Below are positions 1 to 9,509 of a DNA stretch of 22,781 bases, in pieces (the stretch's first letter is position 1; each line of letters starts with the position of its first letter). The stretch is from Methanobacterium_C sp963845285 (GTDB lineage: Archaea > Methanobacteriota > Methanobacteria > Methanobacteriales > Methanobacteriaceae): NCBI GenBank assembly GCA_963845285.1, contig CAWJRO010000040.1:1-22781 (forward strand), read 5' to 3'. The notes under the pieces are model-generated. The model worked only from the letters and a program-made list of their open reading frames with translations. It was not told the DNA's origin and made no database searches. Both the position numbers and the translations under genes were made by a program.

Positions 1-230
1 GCTTGGATTGAAATTTTTATATCATACAACTCTTCTATTTTGTAGATTCTCTTATCTTCCAACTCCACGAAATCATCAAAATTATAGCCTAAAATTGCCC
101 CTATCATCCCAATAATAACCGTTTTTGGAGGAATAAGATAAGTTAAAAGCCCACCAGTATTAGAAAAAGGTTTAGTGAAGCAACCGAAATTGCTCCATAT
201 GTCCATTTCTATTATATTTGTGTATTCCAT
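1..230 (-). CDS. cas5: Cas5 (type I-B), N-terminal part, cut by window edge
   Basis: About 76 residues are visible before the window ends. The start reads MEYTNIIEMDIWSNFGCFTK, followed by a TYLIPPKTVIIGMIGAILGY segment. Both the opening strand and the 'PPKT..GMIGAILGY' block are characteristic of Cas5 of the I-B (Csh/Tneap) kind. Cas5 is the RAMP-fold Cascade subunit that caps the 5' handle of the crRNA. The ATG at 230 lies 5 bases beyond the cas7 stop (238-236), so it is translationally coupled to cas7. The visible part shows no frame lesion. Expected further genes (cas3, cas4, cas1, cas2 and a CRISPR array) would lie beyond the left edge and cannot be seen. Confidence 0.9.
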   Translation of the reverse strand, partial: MEYTNIIEMDIWSNFGCFTKPFSNTGGLLTYLIPPKTVIIGMIGAILGYNFDDFVELEDKRIYKIEELYDIKISIQ

Positions 231-235
231 CTCTA

Positions 236-1193
236 TCACTGTTCTAAAAGAGATGTAGGTTCCAGGTAATTAATCTGAACATTGACAAATTTTTCAGGAG
301 TTAACTCAATTTTTAAATCAGCTTCATCACGGTATATGTCTATTTTTTCTATATACTCCTGATATTTCGACAGTTTATTCTCTAAAGCAGAAACATCAAT
401 TTCTATGATTTTCTCAGGATCTTTCAGCCTTTTTCTTTCTGTCTTATTTCCAATCTGGATTAAATCTTTCAATTCCCCCAAATTTAATGCTTTAACATTT
501 CCTGCTTCTTTATCATTTTTAAATTTAATTAAAATAAGCAGTTTAGAGTCGGTTTTTTTGCTTGTGGTTTTTCTGCGATTTGTTCCATACCATAAAGATT
601 CTTCGAACAATACCGAGATTTGTCTGTGACAGCAGTCCTGGATAATTGTTTGGGTTTACAGTGATGTCATATGAGATGATTGCATCATCAACTACAGCTT
701 CAGAACCTGTTGTTTTTTGTTTTCCATCACTGCCATCAGCGAATGGTGCTCCTATTTGCAGCCGTTTTATTTGAGCATCATTTATATCTTTTCCATAGCT
801 CAACTGAATTGGGCCGTAAATTTGTTTTGAGTCTTTTTTAAAACTGAAAGTACCTCCAAACATTCTTACATCGGGGGAATTTCCTAGCAATCTGTTAAAA
901 TCCTCTTCAAAAATGTTTTTGAATACTGTATCTTTGGTTAAATACTTTGCATCAGATCTTTCAGCATCCTCCGAATCTTCGCGGATAAAAAAAGACCACA
1001 TTTTTCTTTTGATCAATGTCCTCAACTGTTTCCTGCATGTATCGTCGAATATTATACTTTATGCATTTATCCGTTGTGAAAACTCTACCATCAAAATTTC
1101 TGGGGAATTATCAACAAAATCACCATTCGGGTTTCCCATAACTGTTTCAGTTAGATATATACCTTGGTAGTAGTTTTTTACATTTTCAGTCAT
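236..1193 (-). pseudogene. cas7: Cas7 (Csh2 type, I-B Cascade backbone), three single-base frame lesions
   Basis: Cas7 forms the crRNA-binding filament of Cascade. The translation pieces line up as one Csh2-like protein of about 318 residues spread over four frames. Piece 1 starts at ATG 1193 (MTENVKNYYQGIYLTETVMG, then NPNGDFVDNSP). Piece 2 is RNFDGRVFTTDKCIKYNIRR to QKKNVVF. Piece 3 is IREDSEDAERSDAKYLTKDT, then MFGGTF, YGPIQLSYGKDIN, KRLQIGAPFA, KQKTTGSEAVVDDAIISYDI to SQTNLGI. Piece 4 is FEESLWYGTNRRKTTSKKTD to the stop at 236. The joins lie at 1102-1105 (C4 on the coding strand where C5 restores frame), 987-993 (T7 where T6 restores it) and about 607-612 (one extra base). The ATG overlaps the cas8b stop by 8 bases and has a GGTGAT ribosome site. 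As written, no functional Cas7 can be made. Real decay and sequencing error are both possible. Confidence 0.88.
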
Positions 1194-1626
1194 TTAAATC
1201 ACCGCCTTTTTTAAGTATATTTTCCGTGTAATAACCTGCAAAAATTGAAAGCAGATAATCTTCAAAAGATAAACCATTTTCCTCATTAAAAAGGGAGTTT
1301 ACATCATTTTCAATCAAATTAAATACTAATTTACCTTTTGGATTCATTTTCTGTATATAATAATTGTTCTTTTGCAAAACTTCCGTTACAAAAAGGTTTT
1401 TAATATTATTCCTATTTGCATTAGTCACAAAGTTGTTGAATATGTCTGCTTTTTTTCCACCTTGATATTTACTGCCATCTACTAACTTCAAAAATTTCCC
1501 AATAAGGTAATATTTTAGGGAAGGGTTCTTCTGGATTAATTCCGAAATCTCATCTATTTCAGGATTATCTTTTCCATATTTTCCAATTGCTTTCTTTAAT
1601 TCATTTACATCATTTTTTTCCAACAT
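1186..1626 (-). CDS. cas11: Putative Cas11b small subunit from an internal start in cas8b
   Basis: Inside the second cas8b frame, ATG 1626 (MLEKNDVNELKKAIGKYG) is preceded three bases upstream by GGGTGAT (1636-1630), a near-perfect archaeal ribosome-binding site. It would yield a 146-residue, mostly helical protein identical to the Cas8b C-terminus. In type I-B, I-C and I-D systems the small subunit is known to be made by internal initiation within the large-subunit gene, and the size fits. The start lies downstream of the cas8b frame lesion, so this product could be made even if full Cas8b is not. Translation is inferred from the ribosome site; nothing here proves it. Confidence 0.6.
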   Translation of the reverse strand: MLEKNDVNELKKAIGKYGKDNPEIDEISELIQKNPSLKYYLIGKFLKLVDGSKYQGGKKADIFNNFVTNANRNNIKNLFVTEVLQKNNYYIQKMNPKGKLVFNLIENDVNSLFNEENGLSFEDYLLSIFAGYYTENILKKGGDLND

Positions 1627-3259
1627 ATTATCACCCAAAAGCTCTTTATTTAACATTAAATAATAATTTAAACGTTTTAAAGTAGGATAAGTAGGTTTTT
1701 CCATATTTTTTGTGATTTTAACAAGACAATTCAATGTAATCTCATTTATCATACTTTTATCAATTGCATCAGGATTTAATTCATAGATAAAATTGAATAT
1801 TGAATGCATATACTTTGAAAAAATAGTAAATGTTTTAGAATCTAAATTACCAACTATTCCGGTCTTTCCAGTCAAATCTCTGGTGTAAATTTGATAAAAA
1901 TGGTATAATTTAGTATAATCAAACTTACCTTCTTTTATATTTATGAAAAATTGTTTGAAAATTGATTCAAAATCAAAAATACTTTTTATAAACTTTGGTT
2001 CCTTCTCTGAAAGTTTTATTGATCCGTTAAAAGACAGATAGTTCATTTCATTATGGGAATCGTATAACTTTATTTCACTAATTCCATCTTTCTTTTTGTC
2101 TTCTTCTAATCTTATTTGTGCCAAGTCAGGATCTGTAATTTTCAATGTATTTCTCTATTATGTAACCTTTACCCTGTTTTTTATTTGTGTAAAAAGCTAA
2201 ATCAAAGTTAAACCCATCAATTTTATTTAAACTCTTATTTATTCTCTTGAAAGAAGGTTCATCTTTAGTCATTTCCATTAAAAATTCACCATAGCTTCCA
2301 TTTTTTCTTTTAGGTATGATCAGCATGTTATTGGGTAAAATTTTCATCAGTTTATCTTCTGCAAGCATTGCATAAATGGCACATTTCTTACAAAATTTAA
2401 TCCTTGAATTTTTCACAGCAGTGTCCTTATTATCATCATAATTAAAGGAAAATGCTGCATTTCCCATTACAAAATCTCCCAATGAAGGGTACACATTACC
2501 ATAAGAATCACAAAATGAACATGGCGAATTTTCAAGCTCTTTAAAATCTTCTTTTCGTTTTTTTAGGAATTTAGAATAGTAATAAAAAATATCATTCAAT
2601 AAGTCCATTTCTGAATTAAAACAACATACTAAATAAAAATTGCTTTTTTTAAGCTCTTTAGGACCCTTTTCTTTTTTAAATTCAATCAGTTTATCAACAA
2701 TAAACTGTTTATTCTCATCCAACCAGTTATAGTAACTTTTTATTGCTTCTTCAAGATCATTGAAAGAGAAATCTTCAAAAAAGCTCTTTAAGTTGTTAAT
2801 TTCCTGCAAAGAAAGTGGAACTTTGGAAATGTAATCATCACTATCCTTATAAATCGAACTTATTAACTCAATGAATTCTTTACCATTCCCATTAGCATTT
2901 TTAGATCGTTCTATTTTTTTATAAAACTTATTTACTTTATCATTATCTTTTTCCTTATTTTTATCTAAGAAATTATGGTCTAATTTTAAAAGAAATGGTG
3001 TAATTCCTATTAAATTAGAATTAGAAGGTTTTATCACCATTTGATCTGTTGTGATATAATAATAATTATTAAAAATCGAAGATTTGTAGTACGGAACTTT
3101 CTCCTTAACGGGTTTTATGCTATCAAATTCAAAGTTTCCTAAATTTTCGTTGAATTTTAAGCAAAATAGATAATCTTCATCTAAATTTAAATTTTTGGCA
3201 AATTCGTCCTGTTTATTTTGACTTAACCATTCTCCAAATTCTATCAAATCCGCTATCAT
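1186..3259 (-). pseudogene. cas8b: Cas8b (type I-B Cascade large subunit), one +1 frame lesion
   Basis: Two overlapping frames (3259-2126, 377 residues; 2145-1186, 319 residues) make one Cas8b of about 690 residues, the normal size for a CXXC-CXXC type large subunit. The N-terminal part carries the zinc-finger pair CSFC (about residue 246) and CKKC (about residue 290) typical of the family. The first frame ends at TGA 2128-2126. The second is closed by TAA-TAG immediately upstream and could start only at TTG 2145. Removing one A from the A4 run near 2141-2138 joins them (KYIE-ITDPDLAQ). The start ATG overlaps the cas6 stop (ATGA) with a GGCGAT ribosome site. A naturally split gene with a coupled TTG start is possible but less likely than an indel. 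Family function: PAM recognition and Cascade assembly. Confidence 0.85.
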
Positions 3260-4014
3260 CTTATCGCCTTGTTCCTTGAATTTAAATTGTTTTTCAAGCT
3301 TTTTTCAACCATTCCGAAGCCCATACTGTTTTTTTCGCCTAATCCCGAGTCGTACATAAATTCCAGAAGTCTTGGATCCGCCTCCACATTGAAATACATT
3401 TGATAAGCTCGATGATAAGTTTCCACGTCGTCCTTCTTGATAGTAATCCTTTTACGTTTCACTGAACCCATATCTGGAACTATCTGCACATATTCATCAC
3501 CATTGTAATTATCATAGAATGATCTGTACTTGCGCAGGAGGTTTCCCTGAAGTGCTGTGTAAAATTGGCGATCGCCAGGGTTTAAGTCCCAGATTTTATC
3601 ATCCCGTTTTGTCCGGGCCATCACAGGGCTCATGGTTTTCATCACTGCACTTTTCTTAAATTCAGGTTTCTTTAAAAGTTCCACTTGTTCCACAAGAAGT
3701 CTGTCTCCCCTAAAAACTACTTGAGGATCTTCAAGATAGCTTTCCACCATGCTCTTTATCAAATAGTCATTGGGAGATGAAATGTAAAACTCCATTTTTC
3801 CGTCCCTTGATATGATACCGTTCCTGGTGATTCTCCTGTACGGAACATAAATCTGAGAAAAAGTAAAGAATTTAAAATCAGAGGAAATATGAAGGTCACT
3901 AGCCAGATCAAGGTCTGCGATCTTTCTATAAATCAGTGAAGAGAGTTGATAGTTATAATTGTAAGGAATTCTGTATTCACCATTTCCTGATGCCAAACTT
4001 ATCTTCAATCTCAT
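3256..4014 (-). CDS. cas6: Cas6 CRISPR RNA endonuclease
   Basis: 252-residue RAMP-fold nuclease that cuts the precursor crRNA at the repeat stem base. Recognised from the N-terminal YNYQLSSLIYRKI block, the FFTFSQIYVPYRR strand and the C-terminal glycine-rich loop GLGEKNSMGFGMVE (about residues 224-237), the family hallmark. ATG 4014 is preferred over the in-frame GTG at 4020 because a GGTG ribosome site lies 5 bases upstream of it. It is the first gene of the operon and its stop overlaps the cas8b ATG. It is intact, unlike cas8b and cas7 behind it, so crRNA processing could survive even if interference has been lost. Confidence 0.9.
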   Translation of the reverse strand: MRLKISLASGNGEYRIPYNYNYQLSSLIYRKIADLDLASDLHISSDFKFFTFSQIYVPYRRITRNGIISRDGKMEFYISSPNDYLIKSMVESYLEDPQVVFRGDRLLVEQVELLKKPEFKKSAVMKTMSPVMARTKRDDKIWDLNPGDRQFYTALQGNLLRKYRSFYDNYNGDEYVQIVPDMGSVKRKRITIKKDDVETYHRAYQMYFNVEADPRLLEFMYDSGLGEKNSMGFGMVEKSLKNNLNSRNKAIR

Positions 4015-4288
4015 TTTCACACCCTTTAAAGATAACTTGATTTCAAACGTGTTTTATCATAAAGATCAACCTATTTTACATAGTAATAACATGTTCTATT
4101 ATAAAAAGTTTACTTTTACTATTTACCAATATGGTAATTATATTCATTAGTAAACCAAAGACATCGTACAATAAAAAATGGTTTATTCAATCATTTGATC
4201 AACAAAATGAAAACAAATCAAAGAACTGTGCATGTTTTATAAACAAATTTTAAAAAAAGAATCTAAATTTTCAGGATTTTTTGGGAAG
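4015..4288 (-). promoter_or_regulatory. cas operon upstream region with TATA box and palindrome
   Basis: No gene is seen in this stretch. Reading leftwards, a TATA-like TTTTTATAATAG lies near 4110-4099, placed to start a cas6 transcript with a leader of roughly 60 bases. About 12 bases upstream of it is a perfect 6-bp inverted repeat, TTACCA-ATA-TGGTAA (4123-4137), a candidate operator or activator site. The T-rich stretch at the far end (4250-4257 on the coding strand) probably terminates the flippase transcript. No CRISPR repeats are visible here. Promoter and operator calls are inferred from motifs only. Confidence 0.4.
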
Positions 4289-5833
4289 TTAATTGACAAA
4301 TTTTTCCAGTAATCTATTTATTTTCATGAAAGGTTTGGATAATGGCCCTAATTTATATACAAACTTATTTAAAATAGTTAAATCTCTCTTTTCTAGAGCA
4401 CCAATAAATGCCAATATGAAAATATAGGTATAAGGAAAAATTATTAGTGCAATTAATAGACCTATAACTGTTTTAGGGATTAATTCAAGTATTATACCCA
4501 CTAAAACCGAAGCAAATATTATTTTAACCAAATTAACAAAATGTAATTGAGAATTGGTTATTATAAGAATTTTTCGCGTTGTAAAGATCATTATTAAAAA
4601 TGTGGCTACTGCTGTGGCTACTGCTGCCCCATTTAAACCATATAATGGAACAAGTGTTACTGTTAACACCAGATTCACAATACTTCCCAAGATTAAAAAG
4701 TACATGGGGAGATATGGTTTCCCCAACCCCTGTGAAATACTTGATGACACTACATAAATTGAGAAAAACGCCATTGCTACTATCAAAATCTTCAAAGCGT
4801 CACCTGCAAAAAGATAGGCTAAAGGAGCACCCGGGAACATAATAGCCAAGATTGGTTTGGAAAAAAGTATAATAATTACACATAAAGGAATAAGAACTAA
4901 AATCATGTACCTATACGAATATGCAACATATTTTTTAATCATATCATTATCATGGAGACTTAAAGCTTCTGAAGTGGCCGGAAGCATTGTAACTGCAAGT
5001 GATGCTGATATTACGAGTGCAAGTCTTGAAATAGGGCTGACAATATTATAATAACCTACATAGGTTTCATTCAAAAATATGTTAATAATATAAGTCCCTG
5101 TATCAAATAAAGCCAGTTCAGCCAGTCCAACTATAGTAACAGGTAATGAAAATATCAAAAGTTTTTTAGCCAAACCACGTTCTTCAAAATGATTTAATGT
5201 TTTCTTGGCGCCTTTGATATCGTTCCATATTTTTTCTTTGAAAAGTAATAGTGAAAGAATTGCTGCTGTAGCAAATCCTATTATAGTACCAATAACGGCA
5301 CCTAAAACATACCAACCTAACAATATCAAACTAACTGCTAATATTATTACAAATACTTGTTCAGCAGCCCTACTTAAAAGAAGAGAATTCATATCTTGAT
5401 AACCTTGGAATATACCTCTTACTAATCCTAAAATTATACTGAAAGGTGTAATTAATCCGATTATCTGAAAAAGAATTATAATGTTTGGCTGCCAGTGCAA
5501 AATGGGTGCTAACGGATTTGCTAACAAGAAAATAAGTAAGGTGGCAAAAACACTTGTTGTAAGCATAATTTTTGCAGATGTTTTGATAACCATCTTAACC
5601 ATATAATTATCATTTTTAGCATGATACTCCGCCACATATTTTGCTACAGCCGGAGGAACTCCCGCAGAAGCAATTAATACCAAAACATTTTGTAAAGGAA
5701 GAACAAGACTTACAATACCATATCCAGATACACCTAATAAATATTGTATTAATACTCTGTAAAGGTAACCACCGATTCTAAGCAGGATATTACCTAACAA
5801 ATTAATGAAACTACCTTTCACTGCTTTTCGCAT
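4289..5833 (-). CDS. Polysaccharide flippase (MOP/PST family, Wzx or SpoVB-like)
   Basis: 514-residue membrane protein with the full set of roughly 14 hydrophobic segments of the MOP exporter superfamily. The N-terminus MRKAVKGSFINLLGNILLRI and the following YLLGVSGYGIVSLVLPLQN and SAGVPPAVAKYVAEYHAKND blocks are typical of polysaccharide biosynthesis C-terminal-type or SpoVB-like flippases, which move lipid-linked saccharides across the membrane. The conserved FQGYQDMN and GLGKPYLPMY loops are also present. In a methanogen with a pseudomurein or glycosylated surface it probably exports a lipid-linked glycan; the substrate cannot be read from the sequence. No glycosyltransferase genes adjoin it, so the context gives no pathway. 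The frame is intact. The gene is transcribed away from the MFS gene, sharing the 5834-6094 intergenic region. Confidence 0.85.
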   Translation of the reverse strand: MRKAVKGSFINLLGNILLRIGGYLYRVLIQYLLGVSGYGIVSLVLPLQNVLVLIASAGVPPAVAKYVAEYHAKNDNYMVKMVIKTSAKIMLTTSVFATLLIFLLANPLAPILHWQPNIIILFQIIGLITPFSIILGLVRGIFQGYQDMNSLLLSRAAEQVFVIILAVSLILLGWYVLGAVIGTIIGFATAAILSLLLFKEKIWNDIKGAKKTLNHFEERGLAKKLLIFSLPVTIVGLAELALFDTGTYIINIFLNETYVGYYNIVSPISRLALVISASLAVTMLPATSEALSLHDNDMIKKYVAYSYRYMILVLIPLCVIIILFSKPILAIMFPGAPLAYLFAGDALKILIVAMAFFSIYVVSSSISQGLGKPYLPMYFLILGSIVNLVLTVTLVPLYGLNGAAVATAVATFLIMIFTTRKILIITNSQLHFVNLVKIIFASVLVGIILELIPKTVIGLLIALIIFPYTYIFILAFIGALEKRDLTILNKFVYKLGPLSKPFMKINRLLEKFVN

Positions 5834-6094
5834 ATCATTCCATAAAGTTTAATAGTTTATAAATATTTTTAATAAAATATTACTTTATAAATTAAAACTA
5901 TGGATTTATTAATGGCTTAATAATTCTATTAAATGGCGTATTTATTTGTGATAACTAAATTATAATTGTTAATACTACTAAATTTTAGAGGTTTTTAAAA
6001 ATTTAGCAATAACTAATTAATTCCTTTTTTCAAAAAACACTACCAAAACCAGAAATAGAAGATTTCTTTAATAACTTTGTTAATTAATTTATCT
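5834..6094. promoter_or_regulatory. Divergent intergenic region between flippase and MFS genes
   Basis: Very A/T-rich and free of genes. It holds promoters for the leftward flippase and the rightward MFS exporter; several TATA-like stretches make a single assignment unsafe. Its middle, 5896-6007, is one copy of a repeat found again inverted at 14779-14890 (separate entry). Confidence 0.4.
5896..6007 (+). repeat. Dispersed ~112-bp repeat, copy A
   Basis: Aligned by eye with the reverse complement of 14779-14890 at roughly 80% identity over the full length. Shared blocks include GTATTTATTTGTGATAA and TTAAATTTTAGAGGTTTTTA. It lies about 90 bases upstream of the MFS start, in the same direction. 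It could be a small RNA gene, a mobile promoter or leader, or a MITE. No open frame is shared by the two copies. Confidence 0.65.
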
Positions 6095-7477
6095 ATGAAC
6101 AACAGGGACAGAAACCGTATCCTTGCACTTCTATTTGCAGGTGTGTTCATGGGATCTTTGGACATTGGAATCATAGGTCCTGCACTGCCTGCCATCAAGA
6201 ACTACTTCCTGGTGGATGAACGCGCCGTATCCTGGATATTCTCAATTTACCTCCTATTTTTCATGATCGGAACACCTGTCATGGCCAAGCTGTCCGATAA
6301 CTGCGGTAGAAGAAGTGTTTACGTTCTTGATGTTCTACTATTTGCAGTTGGCTCCGTTATAACTGTTTTTTCAGGTTCATTCAGCATGATGATAATAGGT
6401 CGTGCAATTCAGGGCTTCGGTGCAGGTGGAATATTCCCAGTTGCAAGTGCCTTCATAGGGGACACATTCCCACCAGAAAAGCGTGGAAGTGCCCTTGGAA
6501 TAATCGGTTCTGTCTGGGGAATTTCAGGAGTTCTGGGACCAGTACTCGGAGCTGTGCTCCTTAAATATGGATGGCAGTGGCTTTTCATCATAAACATTCC
6601 AATAGCTGCAGCAGTAATCCTTGCAAGCTTCATAATACTCCCTGAGACCCGGGAAGATCATGTTCCAGCATTCGATTTCAAAGGCACCCTTGTGTTGAGC
6701 ATACTGGTTGCGAGTCTTGCCTATGGAATGAACCAGATAAACACCAGCCAATTCATATCAAGTTTCCTCTCATGGGATGTGCTTCCATTTTTAATTCTGG
6801 CAGTTTTACTCCTACCACTACTTCTGAAAATAGAAAGGAAAGCTGTGGATCCTGTTGTTCAAGTGAGCCTCTTCACCAGGAGGGATGTGAAGCTTGCAAC
6901 AGGAGTTGCAATTGGCACTGGACTTTGTCAATCTGCAATTGTGTTTTTACCTGCATTTGCAGTTATTGCATTATCATTTACAACTTCTCAGGCAAGTTTA
7001 ATGGTTTTACCTCTGGTTGTGGCCCTTGGAGTTTCTGCACCTGTTGTTGGACGGCTTCTTGACAGCTACGGTTACAAGGTGGTTATGGTTGTAGGATCAG
7101 CAGTGATAGTTTTAGGACTACTCGTGCTGGCAGCCTTTGCAGCTTCATTCTACCTTTTCATAGCTGGAGGCATCCTGGTTGGTGTGGGGCTCAGCACGGT
7201 GCTTGGATCTCCACTACGTTACATAATGCTTGCTGAAAGCCCTGCAAGTCAGCGTGCTGCAGGACAGGCAATAATAAATTTGAATGCCAGTGCAGGACAG
7301 CTTGTTGGAGGGGCCTTTGTGGGTGGTGTTATAGCATCCCAGGCCGGCACATTTGCAGGTTACTCTTCTGCATACATACTCATAGCAATGGTTGGCCTTG
7401 GAATGTTCCTCCTGGCACTGGGACTTAAAAACAGGGCTGCTCAGCTTGCAACCTTAAAAAAATCAGGACCAGTATGA
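6095..7477 (+). CDS. MFS drug-efflux-type transporter (DHA2, EmrB/QacA-like)
   Basis: 460-residue proton-coupled exporter with about 12-14 membrane helices. Motif A appears as AKLSDNCGRRSVYVLD (about residues 65-80) and the antiporter motif C as GVLGPVLGAVLL (about 145-156); the opening FMGSLDIGIIGPALPAIK is typical of DHA2 exporters. The likely substrates are toxic organic compounds, but specificity cannot be told. ATG 6095 is chosen over TTG 6077. Neither has a clear ribosome site and the transcript may be leaderless or nearly so. Its codon use is richer in G/C than its accessory neighbours, consistent with a resident gene. A hairpin (7487-7508) follows the stop. Confidence 0.87.
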   Translation: MNNRDRNRILALLFAGVFMGSLDIGIIGPALPAIKNYFLVDERAVSWIFSIYLLFFMIGTPVMAKLSDNCGRRSVYVLDVLLFAVGSVITVFSGSFSMMIIGRAIQGFGAGGIFPVASAFIGDTFPPEKRGSALGIIGSVWGISGVLGPVLGAVLLKYGWQWLFIINIPIAAAVILASFIILPETREDHVPAFDFKGTLVLSILVASLAYGMNQINTSQFISSFLSWDVLPFLILAVLLLPLLLKIERKAVDPVVQVSLFTRRDVKLATGVAIGTGLCQSAIVFLPAFAVIALSFTTSQASLMVLPLVVALGVSAPVVGRLLDSYGYKVVMVVGSAVIVLGLLVLAAFAASFYLFIAGGILVGVGLSTVLGSPLRYIMLAESPASQRAAGQAIINLNASAGQLVGGAFVGGVIASQAGTFAGYSSAYILIAMVGLGMFLLALGLKNRAAQLATLKKSGPV

Positions 7478-7486
7478 ACCTTTTAT

Positions 7487-7508
7487 CCTAAATTAATCCA
7501 TTTTTAGG
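7487..7508 (+). terminator. Hairpin after the MFS gene
   Basis: CCTAAA and TTTAGG form a 6-bp stem around a 10-base loop, ending in a T-rich segment 10-30 bases past the MFS stop. A plausible 3' end signal, by position only. Confidence 0.4.
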
Positions 7509-7660
7509 GCTTTATATTGCCAATTAAAAAAAATAGTTAAACATATATTGAGAAATTTGAATAAGAAGAAATAATGACTGATTTAATTATAATTGTTATT
7601 ATAAAAATTGAGATTATATTTTAAGTCCTTATCGAAGGTTTATCAGTGCAATTATAGTTA
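7508..7660 (+). repeat. ~150-bp direct repeat, copy 1
   Basis: Matches 11572-11722 in the same orientation at roughly 85% identity by eye. Shared blocks include ATTGAGAAATTTGAATAA and AAATAATGACTGATTTAATT. The two copies bracket about 4 kb holding the ogt relic, the DUF815 ATPase, the IS630 remnant and heliorhodopsin. Just downstream, GGACCTA and TAGGTCC (about 7663-7697) form a further inverted repeat. The nature of the repeat is unknown; it has no convincing shared reading frame. Confidence 0.75.
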
Positions 7661-7781
7661 AGGACCTAACCTATTAAACTTGTTGAAATAATAGGTCCAA
7701 TTAACAACTTCTTTAGTCAGATTAACATACTTTTCAGGTTTATTCAGATAGATAGTGTAAAACTATTGCAACTCAAATGAA

Positions 7782-7972
7782 CAAAAAAAGTAGTCCCGTC
7801 AAGCCGGGGATGTAAGTCATAATCTCTATTATCATTCCTTGTTATCGTGTTGTAGGAGCAAACGGCAGTTTAACATGTTATGCTGATGGCATTGATAAAA
7901 AAAATTAAACTTTTTGAACACGAAAGAGTAGATATGTCACAGTTATTTCCTACCAAGGGTAAAACTCTTTAA
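7782..7972 (+). pseudogene. ogt: Relic of O6-methylguanine-DNA methyltransferase (C-terminal part)
   Basis: Only the last ~60 residues of an Ogt/MGMT-type protein remain. The active-site region reads SIIIPCYRVVGANGSLTCYA, where the family has PCHRV and a GYAGG-like continuation, so the catalytic cysteine is kept but its histidine is replaced by tyrosine. An in-frame TAA lies about 10 codons upstream. The frame then breaks in an A8 run (7897-7904); seven A's would continue it as DKKIKLFEHERVDMSQLF to the stop at 7970-7972. No N-terminal half was found upstream. It sits directly before the DUF815 gene and contributes nothing functional. Confidence 0.75.
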
Positions 7973-8019
7973 TGATTGTGCATGTCAATATAGTTTATAC
8001 ACAAATTAGGAGACAATTA

Positions 8020-9330
<1,311 letters not shown>

Positions 9331-9359
9331 TTTGTGTTTAGAAAATAACAATACAGAAA

Positions 9360-9431
9360 TTGTCACCAATTGAAAAAATCAAACGCAACTTCCGACGTTT
9401 GCCTGACAATGTTAAAGAGTATAAAGAATGA
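9360..9431 (+). other. Possible tiny coding relic after the DUF815 gene
   Basis: A 24-codon frame from TTG 9360 reads SPIEKIKRNFRRLPDNVKEY and ends at TGA 9429-9431. Its composition looks protein-like and its base composition matches the preceding DUF815 gene, so it may be the truncated start of a gene that once followed it. No family is recognised and there is no good ribosome site. Confidence 0.25.
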
Positions 9432-9509
9432 TAACATATGATTCTTAACACATTCGATTAAATAATCTTATGAATTGAAGATCTTAATTTATAGTTTGGA
9501 ACTTATTTT

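Noticed and set aside
2126..2145. Programmed frameshift in cas8b
   Set aside because: No convincing +1 slippery site or stimulatory structure is seen. cas7 next door has three similar lesions, so an indel is more likely.
6772..7062. 96-codon plus-strand ORF
   Set aside because: It is an overlapping frame within the MFS gene with an implausible Ser/Cys-rich composition.
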